A DNA stretch of 64,000 bases from positions 90,692 through 154,691 of the forward strand of contig JBBRLL010000001.1 of assembly GCA_038231395.1 (NCBI GenBank), written 5' to 3'. Of the stretch, positions 1 to 8,154 are shown in pieces. The stretch is from Stagnihabitans sp038231395. GTDB lineage: Bacteria > Pseudomonadota > Alphaproteobacteria > Rhodobacterales > Rhodobacteraceae. The first letter of the stretch is position 1, and each line of letters begins with the position of its first letter. The translations under genes and the position numbers were made by a program. The notes beneath the pieces were generated by a model. The model was not told where the DNA came from. It searched no databases and saw only the letters and a program-made list of their open reading frames with translations.

Positions 1-351
1 CAGCGGCACCCCGGCGAAGTTTGACGCCACGCCGGAAAACGTCATCGTCATAGCGCGCAGACCAGGCGGCAGGCCACCAAGTGACACAGCCACAGCGATG
101 GCAAACCCAATGAAGCAGCCAATCACGGCCGAGGCGAGGCTTAAGCGTATCGACAGGGCGAAGGCGTTGAGTATCTCTGGCTTGAACAGGTTCGCCAGGT
201 TCTCCAACGTGAACGCCCCGGTGCCGCTGACAAAAGCGCCCGTGATGATATTGGCGGTGGGCAGAAGCAGAAACAGGAAGGCGAAGATCAGGAAGGGGGC
301 GACCCCCAGCCACGTCATCGGCATCTTGCGCCATTTGGCAAGGATTGGCAT
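1..351 (-). CDS. ABC transporter permease, partial (C-terminus outside window)
   Basis: The first 117 codons of an inner-membrane permease of a binding-protein-dependent importer. The start at 351 gives a short basic cytoplasmic head, a first membrane helix at about residues 13-34 and a second at about 70-92, the usual opening of PotB/CysW-type permeases. The rest, including the EAA loop, lies beyond the window edge. It follows the solute-binding protein gene on the same strand by about 70 bp, so the two should form one transporter. Substrate is not readable from this fragment; the partner suggests iron, polyamine, phosphonate or a similar small ligand. Confidence 0.85.
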   Translation of the reverse strand, partial: MPILAKWRKMPMTWLGVAPFLIFAFLFLLLPTANIITGAFVSGTGAFTLENLANLFKPEILNAFALSIRLSLASAVIGCFIGFAIAVAVSLGGLPPGLRAMTMTFSGVASNFAGVPL

Positions 352-376
352 GGCAGGTCCGTTCTGAAAATGAATA

Positions 377-405
377 ACCCGCCCGAGCGTGACGCTCGGG
401 CGGGT
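377..405 (-). terminator. Intercistronic hairpin between binding protein and permease
   Basis: A perfect 13-bp inverted repeat (377-389 with 393-405) around a 3-nt loop lies just after the binding-protein stop codon and before the permease start. On the minus strand it is followed by a mixed T-rich stretch rather than a clean U-run. It therefore looks like a partial terminator or 3'-end stabiliser, as is common after abundant solute-binding protein cistrons, and not a full stop of the operon. Confidence 0.7.
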
Positions 406-418
406 CGGGTCGGTCAGA

Positions 419-1519
419 TCACTTCACCTGAACGCCGACAACCGTGTCCCAACCGGTCGAAACGGCTTCTTTGTGGGCGGATTGTTCGTCCAGCGTCGGG
501 AACACGGCTTTGGCGTAGGCGTCAGCCGGGGGCAGCTTTGCCATCATCTCAGCCGGGATCACCTTGCGCGCGGCGAGGTCATTGAAGCGGATCGGGTGGC
601 AATAGCCGTTCAGCCAGCCCAGTTGACCCTCGTCAGAGTAGATGTATTCCATCCACAGCTTGGCAGCCGACGGGTGCGGCGCGAAGGCAGAGATCGCCTG
701 CACATAGACGCCAGCCAGAACGCCGGACGTCGGGATCACGACTTCAGCTTTCGGATTGCCCTTCAGCGTGTCGCGCCAAGCCAGCGCGTTATAGTCCCAG
801 GCTGCGACGATCGGGGTGGCACCTTGTGCGATGGTGCCGGTCTTGCCGCCGACCGGAACGAAGTTGCCGGCCTTGTTCAGACCTGCAAAGAACTCCAGCC
901 CTTTTGCAGCCGACTCAGCGCCCGGCTTGCCGCCCATCGCCATGCCAGCCGACATGACCGACATCAGGCCCTGATTGCCAGAGCGCGGATCACCGGTCAG
1001 CGCGAACGCGCCTTTGTATTCCGGCTTCATCAGATCGGCCCAATCGGTCGGCACGTTCTTGACCATGTCGGTGTTCACGATGAACGACATCACGCCATAA
1101 TAGTCGCCGTACCACGAGCCGTCAGCGTCCTTGGCCGACTCCGGGATGCTGTCCCAGGTCGAAACCTTGTACGCCTGGATCAGGCCGTCAGCCTTGGCTT
1201 TCGGGCCAAACGACAGGCCAATGTCCAGCACGTCAGGCGACTGCGGGCCGGTGTTGCCTTTGTTCGACTTGACCGCTTCCAACTCGTCGGCCGAAGAACC
1301 GTCGGGGTTCAACTCGTTCACCGCGATGCCGGGGTACTTTTTCTTGAAGCCGTCGATCACGGCGCCATAGCCGCACCAGTCGTGCGGCAATGCGATCGTG
1401 GTCAGGTTGGCTTCTTTGGTGGCCGCGGCGACCAGATCGCCCATCGCATCCGCCGAAGCAACCGAAGCGGTCATCGCCAGCAGGCTCACACCGAGGGTGA
1501 GCGTTTTCATAACTTGCAT
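419..1519 (-). CDS. ABC transporter periplasmic solute-binding protein
   Basis: A 366-aa extracellular solute-binding protein (SBP_bac_6/PotD-like class) that captures a ligand in the periplasm for the adjacent permease. It has a Sec signal peptide (hydrophobic residues about 6-20, cleavage after an ASA motif near 23). The type II binding-protein fold is suggested by the WYGDYYGV and the DPRSGNQG-type segments that precede the hinge. AGGAGA sits 6 nt before the 1519 ATG and favours that start over the internal Met4. The ligand is uncertain: iron, polyamine, thiamine and 2-aminoethylphosphonate binders all share this architecture. Confidence 0.88.
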   Translation of the reverse strand: MQVMKTLTLGVSLLAMTASVASADAMGDLVAAATKEANLTTIALPHDWCGYGAVIDGFKKKYPGIAVNELNPDGSSADELEAVKSNKGNTGPQSPDVLDIGLSFGPKAKADGLIQAYKVSTWDSIPESAKDADGSWYGDYYGVMSFIVNTDMVKNVPTDWADLMKPEYKGAFALTGDPRSGNQGLMSVMSAGMAMGGKPGAESAAKGLEFFAGLNKAGNFVPVGGKTGTIAQGATPIVAAWDYNALAWRDTLKGNPKAEVVIPTSGVLAGVYVQAISAFAPHPSAAKLWMEYIYSDEGQLGWLNGYCHPIRFNDLAARKVIPAEMMAKLPPADAYAKAVFPTLDEQSAHKEAVSTGWDTVVGVQVK

Positions 1520-1803
1520 CTAGTCTCTCCTGTTTGCACGTCCCGCGTCAGACTGAGAAAGGCTTGATATCCTGCCCCACCCCGCAGTTTGCGTGCCGAC
1601 AGGTAGGCGGGCTGCGTGTCGGTCAAGTAACGGAATCATGAAGATTTAAAGTCGGGCGCGAAGCAGGCTGACCGAAGGCCGCCCAGAGTTGCACCGGCCC
1701 CCAATGCCCTTCACCACGTCGGCAAAAGCACTGCGTTTAAGGCGATCAGGCGGACCCTGCGGCCCGCCCTGAACGTGGAAAAATGGCCCGTGCAAGAGAA
1801 GCC

Positions 1804-2730
1804 TTAAAGCTTTTCGATCATTTCCGGCACGGCAGTAAACAGGTCAGCCACCAGACCATAGTCGGCGACCTGAAAGATGGGCGCCTCTTCGTCCTTGTTG
1901 ATGGCGACGATGACTTTGCTGTCCTTCATGCCCGCAAGGTGTTGAATAGCCCCGGAAATCCCAACCGCCACGTATAGGTTCGGTGCCACAACCTTGCCGG
2001 TCTGACCCACTTGCCAGTCATTCGGGGCATAGCCCGAGTCGACAGCGGCGCGCGAAGCACCGACGGCACCGTTCAGCTTGTCTGCCAGCTTTTCGATCAG
2101 ATCGAAGCTTTCCTTGCTGCCCACGCCTCGGCCACCCGACACGACGATGCCCGCCGACGTCAGTTCGGGCCGGTCAGAGGTGGCGACCTTGTCTTCGACC
2201 CAAACGCTCAGACCATTCGCACCAACAGCGGTCACCTTCTCAACGGTAGCGGAATTGCCTTTGCCCGCCGCCTCAAACCCTGCCGTGCGGATCGAGATCA
2301 CCTTGGTGGTGTCGGAGGATTTGACAGTCTGGATAGCGTTGCCGGCATAGATCGGACGCTCGAACGTATCAGGGTCGATCACGGCGTTCACATCGGACAT
2401 CACCATCATGTCCAGCAAAGCCGCAACGCGCGGCAGGACGTTCTTGTTGAACGCGGTCGCCGCACCAACGATGTGGCTGTAGACCGGAGCCAGCGAGACC
2501 ACCAAAGCAGCGGTCGCCTCTGCCATACCATGGCAATAGGCATGGTCATCGGCGAACAGTACCTTGGCGACGCCCACCAACGTTGCAGCCTCCGCCGCAG
2601 CCGCATCGCCGCCGGTGCCCGCGATCAGCACATGAACTTCCCCAAGCGACGCCACAGCGGTCAACGCCTTGCCGACCTGATCGGTTGCCAGATGGCCCTC
2701 GTTGATGTCAGCTAACAAAAGAACGGCCAT
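1804..2730 (-). CDS. etfA: Electron transfer flavoprotein alpha subunit
   Basis: A 308-aa EtfA (FixB) subunit. With EtfB it carries electrons from acyl-CoA and other flavoprotein dehydrogenases to ETF-ubiquinone oxidoreductase. The C-terminal FAD-binding domain is clear: SGGRGVGSKE near 198-208, then the QVGQTGKVVAPNLYVAVGISGAIQH region (about 240-265) and the INKDEEAPIF motif. The start overlaps the etfB stop (TGATG), so the subunits are translationally coupled and made in equal amounts. Confidence 0.97.
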   Translation of the reverse strand: MAVLLLADINEGHLATDQVGKALTAVASLGEVHVLIAGTGGDAAAAEAATLVGVAKVLFADDHAYCHGMAEATAALVVSLAPVYSHIVGAATAFNKNVLPRVAALLDMMVMSDVNAVIDPDTFERPIYAGNAIQTVKSSDTTKVISIRTAGFEAAGKGNSATVEKVTAVGANGLSVWVEDKVATSDRPELTSAGIVVSGGRGVGSKESFDLIEKLADKLNGAVGASRAAVDSGYAPNDWQVGQTGKVVAPNLYVAVGISGAIQHLAGMKDSKVIVAINKDEEAPIFQVADYGLVADLFTAVPEMIEKL

Positions 2731-3491
2731 CAGATCACCCCTGCTTCGTCTTTGAGTTTGGCAATCAACTCGGCAACCGAGCCGACCTTGACACCGGCCT
2801 TGCGTCCGACCGGTTCCACCGTTTTAAGAATGGTCAGACGGGGTGAGACATCCACACCGTAGTCGGCGGGGGTCTTCAGTGCCAAAGGCTTGGCTTTGGC
2901 TTTCATGATGTTGGGCAGGCTGGCATAGCGCGGCTCGTTCAGGCGCAGGTCCACGGTCAACACAGCGGGAAGCGTCACAGCGATGGTTTGCATACCGCTG
3001 TCAACTTCGCGCGTGATCGTGGCTTTGCCATCCGCAATTGTCAGGTCGGAAATGAAGGTGCCCTGACTCCACCCCAGCAAGGCCGAAAGCATCTGGCCGG
3101 TGGCGTTCATGTCATTGTCGATGGCCTGCTTGCCGCACAGCACCAGACCCGGACCTTCGGCAGCCACAACCGCCGCCAGAAGTTTTGCCACGGCGAGCGG
3201 TTCAATGTCGGTCTGCACGTTATCGGTCGCCTCGATCAGGATGGCGCGGTCGGCCCCCATCGCCAAAGCGGTCCGCAGCGTCTCTTGCGACTGCTTGACG
3301 CCGATCGAACAGACGATGACCTCGGTCACAATCCCCTTTTCGCGCAGACGGATCGCCTCCTCGACCGCAATCTCGTCAAACGGGTTCATCGACATCTTCA
3401 CATTCGCCAGATCGACACCGGACCCGTCCGCCTTGACGCGAACCTTCACGTTGTAGTCGATCACACGTTTGACAGGCACAAGGACCTTCAT
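2730..3491 (-). CDS. etfB: Electron transfer flavoprotein beta subunit
   Basis: A 253-aa EtfB (FixA), the AMP-binding partner of EtfA in the soluble ETF heterodimer. The N-terminus (MKVLVPVKRVIDYNVKVRVK) and the NPFDEIAVEEAIRLREKG segment are family hallmarks, as is the C-terminal MKAKAKPL recognition-loop region that docks dehydrogenases. AAGGA lies 8 nt before the start. It is the upstream member of a tight etfB-etfA pair. Chain-length donors cannot be told from the sequence, but 3-hydroxybutyryl-CoA dehydrogenase and a CoA transferase in the window point to acyl-CoA oxidation. Confidence 0.97.
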   Translation of the reverse strand: MKVLVPVKRVIDYNVKVRVKADGSGVDLANVKMSMNPFDEIAVEEAIRLREKGIVTEVIVCSIGVKQSQETLRTALAMGADRAILIEATDNVQTDIEPLAVAKLLAAVVAAEGPGLVLCGKQAIDNDMNATGQMLSALLGWSQGTFISDLTIADGKATITREVDSGMQTIAVTLPAVLTVDLRLNEPRYASLPNIMKAKAKPLALKTPADYGVDVSPRLTILKTVEPVGRKAGVKVGSVAELIAKLKDEAGVI

Positions 3492-3608
3492 CGCGCATAT
3501 CCTTATTGAGGGCCAGAAGGCCGCAATTTCTCAGCTTCGTCTTTAAACCGCCAGACACCCGCCGAACAGGCCAAAATCGACGTGGTTTGTCGCAGGGACG
3601 CCACGGAC

Positions 3609-4640
3609 TCAGAGCGTAATTTGCAGTTTGACATCGGTCGAGAGGCCTTCGGCGGCGCGGTGGAACGCTTCAATGGCGGAATCGAACGGGAAAGTGGCGG
3701 TGATCAGGGGTTTCAGGTCGATCTTGCCGGACGCCAGCAAGGCAATGGCGCGGTCATAGACATTGGCGTAGCGGAAGACGGTCTTCAGCGTGGCCTCTTT
3801 GACCTGCAAACCGACGATGTCGACCGGAACCGGATCCACCGGCATCCCCACCATGACCACGGTGCCGCCGGGCGCGACCAGCGCTGACGATTGCAGGATC
3901 GCAGGGGCTGCCCCGGAACATTCAAAGACAACGTCAGCACCCCAGTTGCCGGTGACCGCATCGACATGGGATTTGAGGTTTGTGGTCCGGATATTGACCG
4001 CCTCTATTCCGGGATAGGCCGCGATGATATCCAACTTCGGTTGTGCAAGGTCGGCGATGATGACCCTGGCGCATCCTGACGCCAAAGCTGACAAAGCGGT
4101 GACCATGCCAATCGGTCCGGCACCCAGAACCACCGCAAGATCGCCCGGCTTGATCTGCGCCTTCAGCGCGGCCTGAATGCCGACGGCAAGAGGCTCCACC
4201 ATCGCAGCCTCGGCAAAAGACACGTTGTCCGGGATTTTGAAGGTCAGGCTGGCGGGGTGAACCACCTGCGGCCTCAGACACCCGTGCACGGGCGGCGTGG
4301 CCCAGAAGCGCACCGCCGGATCAAGGTTATAAAGGCCAAGGCGAGAGGCGCGCGACAAGGGGTCTGGTATCCCCGGCTCCATACACACCCGGTCGCCAGC
4401 CGCAAAACCGCTGACGGCAGCGCCCACCTCCACCACGGTGCCGGATGCTTCATGGCCAAGGATCATCGGTTCGTTGACCACAAACGGCCCGATCTTGCCG
4501 TGCGTGAAGTAGTGCACATCCGACCCGCAAATACCGACCGTGTGGATATTGATGCGCAGGTCATTGGGGCCAAGCGTTTCGGCCAATGGGACATCGCGCA
4601 GCGACAGGCGATGGATTTCTTCAAGAACAAGCGCGCGCAT
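3609..4640 (-). CDS. Zinc-dependent NAD(P) alcohol dehydrogenase, xylitol/sorbitol dehydrogenase type
   Basis: A 343-aa medium-chain dehydrogenase resembling xylitol/L-iditol 2-dehydrogenases, which oxidise a polyol to a ketose with NAD. The catalytic-zinc Cys is in GICGSDVHY (about 38-46), followed by the GHEASG zinc-His motif and the GAGPIGM Rossmann loop near 171-177. The four-cysteine structural-zinc lobe is absent: the corresponding region (about 95-115) has no cysteines beyond one, as in some sorbitol dehydrogenases. It lies 4 bp downstream of the PduO gene and 117 bp before etfB. The exact polyol is unknown. Confidence 0.82.
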   Translation of the reverse strand: MRALVLEEIHRLSLRDVPLAETLGPNDLRINIHTVGICGSDVHYFTHGKIGPFVVNEPMILGHEASGTVVEVGAAVSGFAAGDRVCMEPGIPDPLSRASRLGLYNLDPAVRFWATPPVHGCLRPQVVHPASLTFKIPDNVSFAEAAMVEPLAVGIQAALKAQIKPGDLAVVLGAGPIGMVTALSALASGCARVIIADLAQPKLDIIAAYPGIEAVNIRTTNLKSHVDAVTGNWGADVVFECSGAAPAILQSSALVAPGGTVVMVGMPVDPVPVDIVGLQVKEATLKTVFRYANVYDRAIALLASGKIDLKPLITATFPFDSAIEAFHRAAEGLSTDVKLQITL

Positions 4641-4644
4641 GGTC

Positions 4645-5202
4645 CTACCTTGTCAATCCGGGAACCCAGAGCACATCTGAGCCGTCATTTGCGGTGCGGC
4701 TGGCCACGAAAAACCAGTCGGAAAGTCGGTTGAGGTATTTGATCGCCTCGGGGTTTACCGGCTCATGCGATGCCAGTTCAACAGCCAGACGTTCGGCCCG
4801 CCTGCACGTGGTACGGCACAGGTGAAGATGGGCGGCAAGCGGTGTACCACCGGGCAGAATAAAGCTGCGCAGCGTTTCCAGACTGTCGTTCATCGCGTCA
4901 ATTTCGTCCTCCAGCCGTTGGGTCTGGGCTGAAATGATCCGCAGGCGCGGATAGGGCGCGGTGGCGTCATTTTCGAGGTCGGGGGTGCAAAGGTCAGCAC
5001 CAAGGTCAAACAGGTCGTTGGAGATGCGGGCCAGCGCCTCACCCATCCCGTACAGGCGCGCCATTCCGACCGTTGCGTTGGTTTCGTCGACGGTGCCATA
5101 GGCTGCCACACGCAGATCAAATTTCGGAACCCGCACACCATTGCCAAGTGCGGTTTCTCCGGCATCCCCGGTCTTGGTGTAGATCTTTGACAAGATCACC
5201 AT
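4645..5202 (-). CDS. Cob(I)yrinic acid a,c-diamide adenosyltransferase, PduO type
   Basis: A 185-aa PduO/MMAB-family ATP:corrinoid adenosyltransferase that makes adenosylcobalamin. The N-terminal KIYTKTGDAGETALG glycine-rich ATP-binding segment, the DETNATVG motif and the helical C-terminal half (CRRAERLAVEL near 130-140, LNRLSDWFFV near 160) all match the family. The ATG at 5202 overlaps the upstream stop as TGATG, giving coupling with the HIG1 gene; a GTG one codon earlier is possible. In related genomes this gene often neighbours etfBA, as here. Confidence 0.94.
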   Translation of the reverse strand: MVILSKIYTKTGDAGETALGNGVRVPKFDLRVAAYGTVDETNATVGMARLYGMGEALARISNDLFDLGADLCTPDLENDATAPYPRLRIISAQTQRLEDEIDAMNDSLETLRSFILPGGTPLAAHLHLCRTTCRRAERLAVELASHEPVNPEAIKYLNRLSDWFFVASRTANDGSDVLWVPGLTR

Positions 5203-5423
5203 CACAACCCCCCGGTTTTGGAGCGCGCCCAGGCGAAGATCACGATGGCCACGACTGCCAGAAACTGCGCCAAGATCCGCAGCTGCATGAGTTTGTTGGC
5301 GTATTTTCGGTTGAAATCACCGCCCGCGCCAAAGCTGCCAATGCCGATGATCAGGATGACCAGCACAATAAGGCAGACGGCGGTGGCGAACAGGAAAATC
5401 GGATCGTGCAGCAGCATGGGCAA
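5202..5423 (-). CDS. Twin-transmembrane HIG1-domain protein
   Basis: A 73-aa inner-membrane protein with two helices (about 10-28 and 50-66) joined by a short polar loop. The loop carries N-K-L-M-x-x-R-x-x-x-Q, the conserved HIG1 (hypoxia-induced domain) motif whose mitochondrial relatives associate with cytochrome oxidase and respiratory supercomplexes. A respiratory-chain role is an inference. The stop codon overlaps the start of the downstream adenosyltransferase, so it leads this leftward operon. Confidence 0.85.
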   Translation of the reverse strand: MPMLLHDPIFLFATAVCLIVLVILIIGIGSFGAGGDFNRKYANKLMQLRILAQFLAVVAIVIFAWARSKTGGL

Positions 5424-5474
5424 GGTTCCTTCGGTTGATCCCTACATAGACCGATGGATGGCAAAAGCGAAGGG

Positions 5475-6731
5475 TCAGAGGCAGGCCTTGGAATAAGGTG
5501 CCAGAGCCGCGCGGACAGCCGCGACGATCAAAGCGTGGGCCGTGGGCTCAGCGCCCTGAAGGCGGGGCAGATATTGGGAAATCAGCGGGGCCGGAATTGT
5601 CGTCGTACCAAGGGTTGCGAACAGCCGGTCTGTGGCGGCCACCGCTTCCGGACGGTTCCAGTAATAGCGGATGCGGTCGGAGTAGGAGAAGTGGCGCATC
5701 ATGTGCAACTCCTGCCCGGTGCCGTGGTAATAGGCTTGCCAGTCGCCGGGTTGGGCCAGCATCAGCGCCTCCATCGCGCGTGGCAGCGATTGGGCCGGGT
5801 AATCGGTCAATTCGGCAGCGATCAGGTCAAGCCCATACAACGCCTCCCGCAGGGCGAAGGTCAGGCCGGGACCAACCTTGAGGATGCCAAAGCCGTCCTG
5901 AACAAGCGCGGTCAGGGCTACAGCGGTCTGATAATCGGTGGAATGCGCTTCATAAAGGAAACCTTTGCGGGCGGCGCGGAATGTCTTGAGCGGTCCGGCA
6001 AGCGCTGGCGCATATGCAATGACGTCGGTGTGGCCAAATTCGACGCCCGGTTGCACCACAAGGCCAACCACGCGGGCGAAGTCCGTCAACCCAAGTGCCG
6101 CGAAAGAGGCCTGATGCAGCGCCAGCGTTTCGGCGGCATCCTGCGGGTTGGAGATTTCAAGCATGGTCAGCGCATGGGTGGCACCCCCGGGAACCGGAAC
6201 TTCGGTCCCGACAATATAGGCCGGCGGTGGCAGGTTTTGGCTTTGCGCACCCTGTTCGGCAGCTTGAGCCAGCAAGGCGGCCCGCTTGGCGACTGTGGCA
6301 GCGGGCAAAGGCGTCGGATCGTCGGCGCAGGACATGCTGGCATCAAGGTGGAGCTTGGCGAAACCAGCGGCAGCATAGGCATGGGTCATGGTCAGAGCTT
6401 TCGCCATCGCATCGGTCGCTGGCAATTTTCGCCACGGGTTGGGGCCAAGGTGATCGCCGCCAATCAGGATCCTATCCTCCGGGAAGTTCAGGCTCGCGGC
6501 AATGCGCAGAACGAAGGCGCGAAATGCCGCCGGGGTCATGCCGGTATAGCCGCCGTCCTGATTAACCTGATTGCAGGTCGCTTCGATCAAGGCGAATTGG
6601 TTGGTGGCTGCGGCTTCGATCAAAGCGGCCTCAATCACAATCGGATGGGCCGAGCAGACGGACGTTATCCCTTTCGCCGTGCCTTGGTCGTGCAGACCGG
6701 GAAGCGAAAGCAGGAAATCCAGCGCGCTCAT
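5475..6731 (-). CDS. Tagatose-bisphosphate aldolase non-catalytic subunit (GatZ/KbaZ/AgaZ family)
   Basis: A 418-aa protein of the GatZ/KbaZ family, required for full activity and stability of class II tagatose-1,6-bisphosphate aldolase, which splits the bisphosphate to DHAP and glyceraldehyde 3-phosphate. It is recognised by the TIM-barrel core with IEATCNQVNQDGGYTGM (about 48-64), ILIGGDHLGPNPW (about 89-101) and LHLDASM. GAGG precedes the start by 7 nt. No catalytic GatY/KbaY partner or sugar transporter is next to it, so in this window it is an orphan; the partner may be elsewhere. Confidence 0.9.
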   Translation of the reverse strand: MSALDFLLSLPGLHDQGTAKGITSVCSAHPIVIEAALIEAAATNQFALIEATCNQVNQDGGYTGMTPAAFRAFVLRIAASLNFPEDRILIGGDHLGPNPWRKLPATDAMAKALTMTHAYAAAGFAKLHLDASMSCADDPTPLPAATVAKRAALLAQAAEQGAQSQNLPPPAYIVGTEVPVPGGATHALTMLEISNPQDAAETLALHQASFAALGLTDFARVVGLVVQPGVEFGHTDVIAYAPALAGPLKTFRAARKGFLYEAHSTDYQTAVALTALVQDGFGILKVGPGLTFALREALYGLDLIAAELTDYPAQSLPRAMEALMLAQPGDWQAYYHGTGQELHMMRHFSYSDRIRYYWNRPEAVAATDRLFATLGTTTIPAPLISQYLPRLQGAEPTAHALIVAAVRAALAPYSKACL

Positions 6732-7134
6732 GAACGCACCTCAGGGTCAGTCACCGATGCGGCGGATTTTTGGGCGGATAAAACGGTCACCGGGTTGCTC
6801 CTGTCAGGGGCGGACGGACGGTCCGGCCTGTGTTGGCTGAAATGCATGGCGGTTGAGATATCGGATCGAGAGGAAATTGGCGACTGGCGATCGGCAAAGC
6901 AACGATCTTTGTCAGTGGCCAACGTGTCGTGTTTTGGTTTGCTGAGGTGCGGCTTTTCGACTTCAGGCTACAGCCGATTGCAAGTGCCAACCCGTCACGG
7001 GTCTCCATGCCAGGTTGAAGATACAAAACGCGGTTACGAAGGGAAAGCTCGGGTTTCATCCTGCCACCAGATCGGGTTGCGGCAGGATGAAGGAGTTTTC
7101 AGTCAATATCAATCAGAAATCTGATCTTCTTTGA
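6732..7134. other. 403-bp intergenic region without a supported gene
   Basis: Short reading frames here have no family features. Two structures are visible. An 11-bp inverted repeat (7055-7065 with 7081-7091, 15-nt loop) lies downstream of the DUF6473 gene and may end its transcript, although it lacks a U-run. A small dyad ATCAGA-AA-TCTGAT (7112-7125) lies in a locally AT-rich stretch and could be an operator. The part closest to the aldolase-subunit gene should hold its promoter, but I could not pick a convincing -35/-10 pair. Confidence 0.5.
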
Positions 7135-7956
7135 CTACTTCAGCAAAACGTCCAAAGCCTGAACCACAAGACGGGTGACATCGCGGTGCAGGTCCGGGCC
7201 GGGAAGGGCAGCCGCCGCCTGCGCCTCGGACTCAGAAAACGCCATGCCGCTGAGGCCGTCGTTGATGCGGTTGACCGCCTCGATGCTGATCCGCGCAAGG
7301 GGACGGACGACCGCCATCATCTTGCCGTCAACCAGCAACGGGTCTTGATCAAGGTTAGCCCGGCGGGATGCTTGCGGCGGGGCCTGATTGGCCACCCACA
7401 GCAGCAGCGTGCGGGACGGCAGCGCGGCCAGAAGCTGTTTCATCCGCTCCAGCCAAGTCGCCCGCAACTCGTTTGCCACCACCTCGAACCGCTCCACGCT
7501 TTTGGAGTGGAGCGTCAGCAAAAGATGCCGGGTAAAGGCGAATTCAGTGAAATCGACATCACGGAACAGGGCCTTCAAATGCGGCGTCGCCCCAAGGAAC
7601 CGGTCATTGCGGCGCGGATGAACCGTGTAAAAGCGGTTCGACAGGTTGGCGGCCCCCACGATTTGCAACACCACGGCCTCTGCTTTGGCAGCAATATTCA
7701 GCAGGTCGGGTTCGTTCATATAGACATCAAGGCCCGCGTTGGAGCAGCCGAGGTTGACCGAGCCGAAGCCAACCTCCTCCCCGACAAGGTCGGGGTAAGG
7801 GTCCGGTATGAACTTGCCATATGTCTCATTCCCGCCGAGGAATGCGATATAGGGCCGCTCCAACGAGCGGCGCGGACCACGGAACAACAGGCTCGACGTG
7901 CCGTAATGGCACGGAAAATAGTCTAATACGCCCTCGCTTGGTAAAGCATAGGCCAT
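7135..7956 (-). CDS. DUF6473 family protein
   Basis: A 273-aa protein of a family I know mainly from Rhodobacterales (DUF6473), of unknown function. The typical opening LDYFPCHYGTSSLLFRGPRR and the YIAFLGGNETYGKFI block near residues 36-50 are present. The GGNETYG and GCSNAG motifs recall SGNH-hydrolase-like folds with a putative nucleophile and Asn/Gly positions; this is only an inference. I chose the ATG at 7956, preceded by GGTGGG, over a GTG nine bases upstream because homologues begin there. It stands alone, divergent from the CoA dehydrogenase gene. Confidence 0.8.
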   Translation of the reverse strand: MAYALPSEGVLDYFPCHYGTSSLLFRGPRRSLERPYIAFLGGNETYGKFIPDPYPDLVGEEVGFGSVNLGCSNAGLDVYMNEPDLLNIAAKAEAVVLQIVGAANLSNRFYTVHPRRNDRFLGATPHLKALFRDVDFTEFAFTRHLLLTLHSKSVERFEVVANELRATWLERMKQLLAALPSRTLLLWVANQAPPQASRRANLDQDPLLVDGKMMAVVRPLARISIEAVNRINDGLSGMAFSESEAQAAAALPGPDLHRDVTRLVVQALDVLLK

Positions 7957-8154
7957 CTGTCCCACCCAATTTTTAACACACCCACGACCGAGATTGCCCG
8001 ATTCCCCTTTCCAAACGGCTAAAGCTTGAGTTTGCGGAAAAAGGTTCGTTTTTCCCCGTCATTCGGTTTTCCGCTCAATCAATTTGCCGCAGCGCAGCAA
8101 CCTTGCCGCAGGCGCGCGCGGCTCGTAAGATGCGGTGGTGTAGAGTGGGGATTG

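Noticed and set aside
6787..7059. 90-codon minus-strand frame in the gap upstream of the aldolase-subunit gene
   Set aside because: No ribosome site, no motif, Ser/Arg-rich composition; treated as intergenic.
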